A stretch of DNA of 63,847 nucleotides from an uncultured Pirellulaceae bacterium (GTDB lineage: Bacteria; Planctomycetota; Planctomycetia; Pirellulales; Pirellulaceae): assembly GCA_938010615.1 (NCBI GenBank), contig CALLUY010000025.1, positions 1-63,847 of the forward strand. Direction: 5' to 3'. Below are positions 9,901 to 21,900 of this stretch, piece by piece. The notes under the pieces are model-generated. The model made no database searches and was not told where the DNA came from. It saw only the letters and a program-made list of their open reading frames with translations. Position numbers and translations under genes: made by a program. Within the stretch, counting starts at the first letter, position 1. Each line of letters begins with the position of its first letter.

Positions 9901-12900
9901 CGCTGGCCGTGATCTCATCTCCGTTATCATCAAGGTACGGATTACCATCGTCGTCAACGCTCGTACCTTCCACGATCGCCTGGTTCTCAAGGATTCCGGA
10001 AGCCGCAACCGCATCGACCTCAACAGTAAACTGAATCGTAAACTGATCGCCAATCGCCAGTGAGTTACTGACGCCTTGGTCAAGAATATCCGTGGCTCCG
10101 GTTCCGTCCCAATTGGTCGGATCAAGCGTGATACTGCTGAACGCATCCGAAGTTCCTGTCACCAGCGTCAAACCGCTGACGCCTTGGAACACAGACGCAC
10201 CGAACTGCGTTTCGATATCGTCGACCAGCGTCATATCCGTCAAGTCAACTGTACCGATGTTCTCAACGACCAGTTGATAGGTGACTTCAAAGTTCCCGTT
10301 GGAAAGAATCAAAGGCTGACCCACGACTTCCTTGGCAACGCTAACATCCGCGATGATGATTGGAGTCGGATCGTTCGCAAACGTTCCGTCACCGTCGTCT
10401 TCACCATTCTCGCCGTTCGGATCGACTCCGCTATCGCTGTCGTCAGTGACCGTAAGATCTGGATCTGGCAAACCAGTGTCCGGGTGAATTCCTACACCGG
10501 TTGCCGTACCCTGATTTTCAAGACCCTGGGACACGCTATCGATTCCGTCCGGATCGATCGTGATCGTGAACACAACTTCAAACGAGTCACCAATGTTGGC
10601 TTGCCCCGTTCCGTCGAGCATATCCAGCGTCGTATCGCCTTCCCAAGCCGCGTTAGCTCCCGGCGCCGTTCCAGTTCCAACAAAGTTCTGAACCGTCAGC
10701 CCGCTTGCCGAAACAAACGCGTTGCCGAACTCAGCTTCGATATCATCCACCAACGAAAGGGTCGCAAGATCAACGGTTCCTGTGTTCTCATACAAGAACG
10801 TGAAAGTAATATCCCAATTGTCGCCGTTGGCAACTGCATCAGCGGCCGACTTCGCCAAACCAATATCAGGGATCAACAACGGCGTTGGATCGTCGCTGGT
10901 TCCCATATCACCGTCTTCACCAGCGTTGGTTCCGTTCGGATCAGCTCCACTGTCCGAATCATCCGTGACAACGATTGGGTTGCCGCTGGAGTCTTCAATC
11001 GGATCTCCGTTCTCATCAACAGCATCTCCGCCGACGACGACTTGGTTATCCAGAGCACCTGGTGCTCCAACCGCATCCGGATCAACTTCGACCGTAAACG
11101 TAACCGCAAACTCATCGCCAACGGCAAGCGTCGTCGTGGCGATCTGGTTGATCATCTCAGTTGATGCAGTGCCGTCCCAGTTCGAATCAAGAACAACATT
11201 GCTTCCCGCATCGCTTGGCGGCATCGAAAGCAAAATGTTTCCAGCGCTAACAAACGCCGTTCCAAAATGAGCACTCAAATCTTCAACCAGTGTCAAGTTC
11301 GCGAGGTCAACGTTGCCCGTGTTCTCGATCACCAACTGATAGTCAACGCTGTAGTTGCCGTTGGACAACAGCGTCGGCGTACCAGAGACTTCTTTGACAA
11401 CGCGGATGTCCGGGATGATGACGGGAGTCGGATCGTTGCCGAACACTCCGTCCATATCGTCTTCGCCATTCTCGGCTGTCGGATCGACGCCATCGTCGCT
11501 CACATCAGTAACCGTGATCGGATCGCCGCTTCCATCAAGTAGTGGACTTCCGGTTTCGTCGAGTCCTGTTCCGGTTGACGTCGCCTGATTCTCCAGGCCT
11601 GCCGATGAAGTTCCAGACGCATCCGGATCGATCGTGACCGTAAACACAATCTCAAAAGTATCGTCGACTTCCAACGCTCCCGCCGAAGTAATCGCCGAGA
11701 CCGTCGTGTCGGTTTCCCAAGCCGCATTGGCTGTCGGAGCCGTTCCTGTCCCAACAAAGTTCTGCACCATCAAGCTTCCAGGCACGATGCCCACAAATTG
11801 GCCGCCGAACTGAGCCGCCACGTCATCAATCAAGTCAACGTTATCGAGCGCAACGGTTCCCGTGTTCTCCCAAACGAGCGTGAAGGTCACGTCGAAGTTA
11901 TCACCATTGGCAACCGCATCGCCGGCATCTTTCGCCAAGCCGATGCTCGGAATGTAAACCGGAGTCGGATCGTCGGTCGTGCTGTGATCGCCGAGGTCGC
12001 TTGCGTTGTCCGTCGAAGGATCGCTTCCGCTGTCTGAATCATCGGTGGCCGTGACCGGATCGCCGTTGGAGTCATTGATCACATCTCCGTTCTCGTCGAC
12101 CGCATCTCCGCTGGCCGTCACGATGTTCTCCAGCACGCCCGAAGCCAGAACTGCATCGATCTCGACGCTGAATTGGATCACAAACGAATCGCCAACGGCA
12201 AGCAATGATGGCAGAGCCGTGTTGACCAGTTCGATGTTCGAATCGCCATTCCAATTCGCCAAGTCAAGCACAACGCTGCTGCTCGGATCCGCCGGAGCCG
12301 TCACCATCGTCAAGCCGTAAGCATCAACAAACGGTGCTCCGAACTGAGTCGCGATATCTTCGGCAAGAGTCAGGTTCGCCAAGTCGACGGTGCCGACATT
12401 CTCAACCACCAGCTGATAGGTCGCTTCGAAGTTACCGTTGGCCAGCAGAGTCGGCTGCCCAACAACCTGCTTCGCCGCTGAGACATCCGCAATGATGATC
12501 GGCGTCGGATCGTTGTTGGCAATTCCATCACCACCATCGTCTCCGTTTTCGCCGTGGACATCCGTTCCGTCATCGCTATCGTCAGAGGTCGTGATCGGAT
12601 CGCCGCTCGCGTCCGTCATCGCGGTGCCGTCTGGGTTGACGCCATTGCCACTGATTTCGGCTTGGTTCTCAAGCGCCTGTGAAACGCTATCGAGCCCATC
12701 CGGATCGATCGTGACTGTAAAGACGACTTCGAATGAATCGCCAACATTCAGCGATCCGGTTCCGTCGAGCATGTCCGCCATCGTGTTGCCGTTCCAGGCT
12801 GCATTGGCTCCCGGAGCAACACCCATTCCGGCAAAGTTCTGAACCGTCAAACCGCTCGCCGAAACGAATGCGTTTCCGAACTGAGCCGCGACATCGTCAG

Positions 12901-15900
12901 CCAGCGACAGCGTATCGAGCGTCACCGTACCAATGTTCTCGATCGTCAGTGTGAAGCTCACGTCCCAGTCGTCGCCGTTGGCAACCGCATCGCCGGCTTG
13001 CTTAGCAATTCCAACGTCCGGAATCAGCAATGGAGTCGGATCGTCACTTGTTCCGTGATCGCCTTGAGCCGTCGGGTTGGTGCCGTTTGGATCTGTTCCA
13101 TCATCGGACAGGTCACTAACTTCGATCGGATCGCCGTTCGCATCAAGGATCAGATCGCCGTTGGAATCAACTGCGTCACCACCAGCAACCACTTGGTTTT
13201 CATAAGGCTGCGGCGGAGCACCAATGGCATCCGGATCAACTTCAACTGTAAATGTCACCGTGAACGAATCGCCAACGGCCAGCAGAGTCACTGCTGTTTG
13301 GTTAATCATCTCCGTTGTGCCGTCGCCGTCCCAGTTCGCCGTATCGAGCACAACATTGCTGTTTGCGTTTGACGGAGCGGTGGCCAGCGTCAAGTTGCCC
13401 GCACTTTCAAACACAGAACCGAAGTGAGCCGTGAGATCTTCAATCAGCGTCAGATCAGCCAGATCCACGTTGCCCGTGTTCTCGATGATCAACTCATAGG
13501 TCACATCAAAGTTTCCGTTCGGAAGTTCGGTTGGGTTGCCAGAGACAGCTTTAACGACTCGGATATCCGGGATAATAATTGGCGTCGGATCGTTTCCGAA
13601 TGTGCCATCACCATCATTGGTTCCGTTTTCATCAGTTGGATCAACTCCATCGTCGCTATCGTCGGTGACTGTGATCGGGTCGCCACTGTCATCCGTTAAC
13701 GCATCGCCGTTTTCATCAAGAGCTTCGCCAGTTGATGTAGCTTGGTTATCAAGTCCTGTCGACGAAGTTCCGCCAGCATCGGGATCAATCGTGACCGTGA
13801 AGAAGACTTCAAACGTGTCGCCAACTTCAAGCGGTCCAGTGCTGTTGATCAAGGATAGCGTTGTATCGCCTTCCCAAGTCGCATTGGCGGTCGGAGCAGA
13901 TCCAGATCCGACAAAGTTCTGAACCGACAAGCTTCCCGAAACGACTTCGACGAACTGATTTCCGAACTGAGCCGCGATGTCGTCCATCAAGTCAACGTTG
14001 TCGAGTGCAACGTTTCCAGTGTTCTCCCAAACCAGCGAGAAGGTAACATCGAAGTCGTCGCCATTGGCAACCGCATCGCCGGCATCTTTCGCCAAACCGA
14101 TATCAGGAATGTAGAGCGGTGTCGGATCGTCACCTCCGCCAGTGTCTCCCGGTTCGCCAGCATTGTCATCGCCTGTTGTTGCGCCTGAGTCCGAATCGTC
14201 GCTCGCAGTGATGTCGTCGCCATTGGAGTCGGTGTAGACATCTCCGTTTTCGTCGACGCCAGTTCCACCGACCATCGCCTGGTTGTCGAGGACTCCAGTC
14301 GCAGCTCCAGCATTAACTTCAACTGTGAATTGAATCGTAAAGATGTCACCGATTGCTAGGTCATTCGAAACGGCTTGATCCAACATATCTGTTGCGCCAG
14401 TTCCGTCCCAGTTCGCCGCGTCCAGTGAGATGCTGCTTCCTGGATCCGTCGGACCTGTGATCATTGTTAGCCCACTCACGCTTTGGAACACAGAAGCTCC
14501 AAACTGAGTTTGCAAGTCATCGACAAGTGTCATGTCGGCCAGATCAACGGTACCGATGTTCTCGATCACCAACTGATACGTGACGGCAAAGTTACCGTTG
14601 GACAGAATCGAAGGCTGACCAACAACTTCTTTGGCGATACTAACGTCCGCGATGATGATTGGCGTCGGATCGGCATCAGTACCTTCGTCGCCATTTTCGC
14701 CTGGGTTGGTTCCTTGCGGATTCGTTCCATCGTCAGAAACATCATCGGCTGTCATTTGATCGCCGTTTTCATCCAACAGCGGATTGCCCATGTCATCAAC
14801 GGCGTCACCGTTAACGGTTGCTTCGTTGTCCAAAGCCTGAGAAACGCTGTCGAGTCCATCCGGATCGATGGTCACTGTGAACGTCACTTCGAAGCGATCA
14901 CCCGGAACCAGATCACCGCCGTTGATCAACGTCAGAGACGTATCGCCAGCCCAGCCGCTGTTGGCAGTGGGAACTGTTCCCGAACCAACGAAGTTCTGAA
15001 CCGTCAAGCCACTGGTGCTCACGTATCCGTTTCCGAATTGCGAAGCAATGTCATCGAACAGGGTTAGATTATTCAGGTTCACTGAGCCAGTGTTCTCAAC
15101 CACAAGCGTGAATGGAACATCCCAGTCATCGCCGTTGGCGACTGCATCGCCAGCCTGTTTGACGATCGCGATTTCTGGAACGATCGCAGGAGTTGGTTCG
15201 TCTGAATCGATACCTGATCCATCATCGGCACCACTATCGTCAGTGACTTCGATTGTTGTACCGTCGAAGTTCTGACCATCGCCAGAGACGGTCGCTGTGT
15301 TTGCAAGATAGTCTGAATCGTCGTCCAAAAGGTCCGGATCAACGATCACTTCGAATTCAATCGTGAACTCATCGCCAGCTTTAAGGAGCTCACTGTTGAT
15401 GCTCGAATCAAACACGTCCAATGAAGTGTCTGCATTCCAGGATCCATTGATCAAGTTTGCCGGGACAGTGCTGGATGCATTATTTGGCGGAACAGAGATC
15501 ACAGGATTGGTTGCCGAAATGAAGGCCGCCCCGAACTGCGTCTCCAGATCTTCGGTCAAGCTAAGATTGTTAAGATCGACCGTACCACTATTTTCAATTC
15601 TGAGTTGAACGGTGATCGTCGAAGTTCCATCTCCGTTGTCAACTCGATCGGAATGCGATTTCCAAAGGCGAATCTGCGGAACCTGGAAAGGTGTTGGGTC
15701 GTTCGTTCCACCGCTACCGTTGTCGTCGTTCGGATTAAGTCCATCATCGGAGTCATCTGAAACCGGACCCTGAGGCGAATCAGCAGATCCCTGAATTTGG
15801 TTCTGAGCCAATCCATCCGTTGCATCACCATCCAAAAGTTCGTCAGCATCGATGCGGATCGTGAACGAGATCACAATCTGCTCACCGGTTTGCAATGCCC

Positions 15901-18900
15901 CACTTGTTCCGTCGAACAGATTCGTGTCAGCACCGCCACCAAGGAAGCCAGCGTTAAGGTTTGGCAGATCTCCAGCGTTGGCCATTGTGTGACTCACAAT
16001 GGCAGGTCCCGTAACGAGTCCACTTCGATCCGTCGGACCAGCCAACACCGTTGGATCGTACGCGTCACCAAAGGTCGAGATCGTCGTCAAATCATCAAGC
16101 AACTGCAGGTTCGTCAATTCAACGGTACCTGTGTTCTCAACGACAACAAGGTACTGAACATCAAAGACGCCAGTCAACTCGTTGCCCGCTCCATCAGTCG
16201 CGATGACAACTGTGTTGGCTTGTTTTCCAACACCCATTGCTGGCAATAGCAGCGGAGTCGGATCATCGCTTCCGCCAGTGTCGCCATCGCCACTACTATT
16301 GGTGGTTGAAGGATCGGCTCCGCTATCTGAATCGTCATCAACGACAATCGGATCGCCATTAGAATCTGTGATTGGATCGCCGTTGGAATCAACCGCGTCG
16401 CCAGCCACAGTGGCTTGGTTGTTCATCGGACCAGACGTTCCGGTTGCATCTGGATCGACTTCAACATCGAACTGAATGACAAACGAATCGCCAACGATCA
16501 GAGATGAAGCCAAAACCTGGTTGATCATTTCAACAGAGGTGTCACCATCCCAATTGGCTGAATCAAGGACGATGCCGCTTCCGGCAGCTGATGGTCCTGC
16601 AATCAGAGTCAAGTTTCCTGCGTTAACGAACGCGTTGCCGAATTGGTTGGCCATATCGTCGACCAACGTCAAGTCAGCCAGATCAACCGTGCCAGTGTTT
16701 TCAATCACCAGTTGGTAGGTGACGGAGAAGTTGTCGTTTGCCAATTGAACCGGCGTGCCAACAACTTCTTTGGCGACCGAGATATCTGCGATGACGATTG
16801 GCGTCGGATCATTGCCGAACGTTCCGTCGCCATCATCTTCACCGTTTTCGCCATTCGGATCGGTTCCGTTATCGCTGTCATCATTGGCCTGAAGCGTTCC
16901 GCCGCTGCCATCATCGATCGGATCGCCGTTCTCATCCAATGCGACGCCAGTGATTGTTCCCTGGTTCTCGAGGTTCTGGGATACAGAGTCGATTCCATCA
17001 GGATCGATCGTGACGGTGAAGACAACTTCGAATGAATCGCCCACGTTCAACTGACCCGTTCCATCGAGCATGTTCAACGTCGTGTCTGATTCCCATGTAG
17101 CGTTTGCTCCAGGGGCGGTTCCTGATCCGACAAAGTTCTGAACCGTCAGTCCGCTTGCCGAAACCCAAGCATTGCCAAACTCAGCTGCAATATCGTCTTC
17201 CAGATCCAAATTATTCAGATCGACGGTTCCGGTATTTTCAACCACAAACGTAAACGTCACGTCGAAGTTATCACCATTGGCAACCGCATCGCCAGCCTGC
17301 TTCGCCAACCCTATCGCCGGAATGTAAACCGGAGTTGGATCGTCTGTCGTTCCGTGATCGCCAGGAGAGCCCGCATTGTCTGTTGAAGGATCCGTGCCAT
17401 CGTCTGACAAATCAGAAGCCAGAATTGGATCTCCATTGCTGTCAGTGTATGGAGTACCCGAGTCATCAACACCTGTTCCTCCAGCAGTGACCTGATTCTC
17501 AAGCGGTGCTGACGCAGTGCCGCCAGCGTCCGGATCGATCTCAACAGAGAACTGAACGACGAACGAATCGCCGATCGCCAAGTTTGCCGCAAGGGCCGTG
17601 TTCACCATTTCGGAAACGCCATCTCCATCCCAGTTAGCTGAATCCAGAGTGATTGAGCTGCCCGGATCGGTTGGGCCCGTGATCATGGAAAGCCCATATG
17701 CATCTACAAACTGAGTTCCAAACTGAGCCGCGATGTCATCGTCGAGTGAGAAGTTAGCAAGATCAACCGTTCCAGTGTTCTCAATCACCAACTGGTAAGT
17801 TGCCTCGAAGTTTCCGTTGGCAAGCTGCGTTGGCTGAGCAACAACCTGTTTCGCGACTGCCACGTCAGCAATGATGATTGGAGTCGGATCGTTTCCAAAC
17901 GTTCCATCGCCATTGTCTTCACCGTTCTCTCCGTTGACCTCGGTTCCGTCATCGGACTCGTCGGAAACCATCACTGGATTCCCGCTTCCATCTAGAATCG
18001 GATCGCCATTTTCATCCAACGCATCGCCACCAGCAACCGCAGTGTTGTCGAGCGCTTGAGAGATACTGTCGAGACCATCAGGGTCAATCGTTACAATAAA
18101 CACAACCTCAAAAGAGTCGCCCACATCCGCAGTTCCAGCTGTCATCACGCTCAGCATGTTAAGCGTCGTATCGGACTCCCAGGCTGCGTTTGCGGTAGGT
18201 GGAACTCCAGTTCCGACGAAATTTTGCACCGCCACGCCATTTACCGAAACGAACGCGTTGCCGAATTGTGCAGCGATATCATCGTACAACGTTAAATTGT
18301 ACAGATCAGCGTTTCCAGTGTTCTCATAAAACAAAGTGAACTCAACATCCCAGTTGTCGCCGTTGGCAACTGCATCGCCGGCATCTTTGGCGAGACTCAC
18401 TTCAGGAATCACCAGTGGCGTCGGATCATTTTGTCCGCCACTGTTGCCCGGATCGCCACTGTTTTCATCATCCGGATCTCCGCCACTGTCGCTTTCGTCG
18501 GTTACGGTAATTGGATTGCCGTTGGAATCGTTGATCGGGTTGCCCATGTCGTCAACCGCGTCACCGCTTCCGTCGATCTGGTTGGTGATCACGTTATTGG
18601 CGTTGCCGGAATCGTAGATGTGATCGATCGTCCAGTTGTCGTTTCCGCTTGTTTCGAACTCGATGTCGATGTGCGTGTAGACTTGACTTCCAGTTCCCTG
18701 GATACCGATGAACCGAGCAAAGTTAGACGGCAAATCACCATCGGTTCGCTCGTCATGCTCGAACAGAACCGTTCCATCGCTGGCGGTCGCTTTAAAGTAA
18801 GTCCACTGACCCGCAGGGGCTCCACCAGCTGGATCAAACACGTCGGACCAAACGAAACCAATCGCGTTGCCAGGGTTAGGAACGGTAATCCGAAGGTTGG

Positions 18901-21900
18901 CCGATCCGCCATCGCTTTGTCGAATCGCGAACACACCAGGATCAGGTGCACCACCACTGAAGGAATTTTCATCGACTCGGGTTTCAGCGCCTGTTCCAAC
19001 TGAAGAAACGATCGTGCCGCTGATTTCAACTCCGCCGAGGTTAGAGACAAATGGCCCCAAGCTGAGGTCGACCGGAGTGTTCCCAACGATGTCCGTAAAG
19101 TCTTCCCGCAGAGTCGCTTTAGTTGCCGACGCAAACGCAGCTTCGCTTGTGTACACGATCGGAGCGGTGGCTGTAGGAAGTGACGATGCGTCGACTTCTA
19201 CCGTAAAGGTAATCGTGAACGAGTCACCGATCGCCAAGAGCGATGCGGCTCCGGAGTCTACCATTTCAGACAGGGCCGTCGTTCCGTCCCAGCTACTTTC
19301 AAGCGTGACGGTTGACGATGGATCCGATGGTGCAGTTCCGATCGAAAGTCCAGTCGCGTTTTGGAATCCGGCTCCGAACTGAGCCTGAAGATCTTCGATC
19401 AAACTCAGGTTTGCCAGATCAACGCTTCCGGTGTTTTCGACCACAACCGAGTAGTCGATCGCGTGGTTGCCGTTGGATAGAAGCGTCGGTCCGCCGACGA
19501 TCGCTTTGGTGATGTCGAGGTCCGCGATGAACAATGGAGTCGGATCGTCGGTTCCGCCGGTATCACCAGGTTCGCCAGCGTTGTTTGTGTTTGGATTAGT
19601 TCCGCTATCGGAATCGTCAGTCACAACGATTGGATCGCCGGACCCATCGGTAATCGGCGAGCCATCCGGGTTGGCAGCATCGCCAGTCGTGACGGCCGTA
19701 TTCTCAAACGGAACAATGGCTCCGGCTCCGTTTGGATCAAGCTCGACGGTGACACCAACTGTGTATGAATCTCCCGGAGCCAACAATCCTGATGTTCCAT
19801 CGAGCAAATTCGCATCGGCATTGCCGTCGTAAGCCACGTTGCGATTCGGAGCAACACTGCTCGGATCCGTCGGAAGAACATTGACGACAGGCGGAGCAAC
19901 AATTTGCACAAAGACATTGGCGCCAAACTCCGCCGCGAAGTCTTCGACGACTTGCAGATTGCTGAGGTAAGTCGTTCCAATATTTTCGACAACAAACTGA
20001 TACTGAACCACGAAGTTGCCGTTAGCGATTTGAACAGGATCACCAACAATACTTTTCGCAATCGCCACATCCGGCAGAAGAAGTGGAGTTGGATCGTCGC
20101 TTCCGCCGCTGTCGCCGTTTTCACCCGGGTTGTTTGTCTCTGGATCTGAACCGGTGTCCGACAGATCATCGACAACAACTGGATCGCCATTTGAATCAGT
20201 TAACGGCAGACCGTTCTCGTCAACCGCGTCACCCGAAACGGTGGCTTGATTATTTAGAGCCTGAGACGTACCGGTAGCATCGGGATCAACTTCAACGGTG
20301 AACTGAACAATGAAGAACTCGCCGCCTGCAAGAATATTGGTCTGAGTTTGATTGACCATTTCAGTGACAACGTCACCATCCCAATTGGCTGAATCCAGTG
20401 TGATCGGATTGCCAGCCGGCTGAGTGATCATCGTCAATCCTCCGGCGCCGACAAAGGCCGCGCCGAACTGTGCGTCCAGATCGTCTTCCAAAGAGATGTC
20501 CAGGGAAGCGTTTCCTGTGTTCTCGACAACCAACTGATAGGTTACCTCGAAGTTGCCGCTCGCTGTTGGGACCGGAGTGCCAACAACTTCCTTCGCGATT
20601 GAAACATCAGCGATGAACAGCGTGTTTGGATCGTCCGCGTTGTTGTCGCCATTTGGATCGACATCGTCCGAGTTGTTTGGATCATCCGACGCGTCAGTGT
20701 AAGTCGTGCCGTCGTGGTTACCAGAAACCGTTGCTTGGTTGACGAGATTGTTGTTGGCATCGAAGTTGGCACCAACCGCGTTCGGATCAACTTCGAATAC
20801 GATTCGAATCGTAACCGACTGACCCATCGCAATCAGGTTGATGTTGGAACCTGAATTATCGAACACTTCTGCGTCAGAAATTCCACCATCGTAGCTTGCG
20901 TTTATCTCTGGAGGATTCGTCATGCTTGACGACTGAATCGTGGCTTGAATTCCACTTTGCGGAACGATGGCAACGAAAGCCGTTCCATACTGAGCCAAAA
21001 CATCTTCCTGCAACGACAACATATCCATCGGAGCATTGCCGAAGTTGGAAATCGTGAAGTCATAAGTTACATCGAAGTTGCCTTGAGTTCCGCTGGACGC
21101 TGCCACTGGATCACCGACAAGCGTCTTAGTCAAGTCAATGACAGGAATCGCCCAAGTTGTTGGATCGTCCGGATCATTGTCGGCATCGTTGTCGCTATTC
21201 GTCGAGTCGTTTGGATCGTCACTTTCGTCGTCCGTCACGATGCCCGAAGTCGTACCAACACCGGTCACGGCCGCTTGGTTGACCAGCATGCCGCTAGTGT
21301 AAAGCGCAGTGGCATTGTCGGGATCAACTTCGACAACGATCTGGATTCTGATTGTCTGACCCATTGCCAGTTCGTTGGTAGTCGAGCTGTCAATGAGCTC
21401 AGCGTCCGACGCCCCGCCGTCAAAGTTCGGATTAATTTCCACCGGATCGGTGGCGTCGCTAAACGTGACGACCGCCGGAGCTGTACCTTGAGGCACGATG
21501 CCTTGGAACGCACCGCCATATTGAGTCAGCAAATCTTCAAGCAACGAGATATCTTCCAGCGCTTCGTTTCCACTGTTGGTAATCACGAATTCAAACGTGA
21601 CGTCCATGTTTCCAGTTGCTCCGCTGGAAGCAGGAACCGGCGTACCAACAATGGCCTTCGTCAGCTCGATGTTCGGGAACAACAACGAAGTTGGATCATC
21701 CGGATCAGAGTCGTCGCCGTATTCGGCATCGGTTGGATCGGTCGGATCATCGGAGGTATCGGCGACTGGAATTCCGTTGTACGGATCTTCGGCAGTAACG
21801 GAAGCCTGATTTTCGAGACTTCCGTCGCCGTCGACGGTAATTCCGTCGTAAATCGCACCTGGAGCATCAGGATCAATCTCAACCGTGATCTCGAAAGTAA

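Noticed and set aside
10076-11164. A 362-codon open frame on the + strand inside the giant gene
   Set aside because: It is antisense to the repeat array and its translation is Arg and Val rich without any motif. Similar mirror frames recur at other units; it is a shadow of the repeats.
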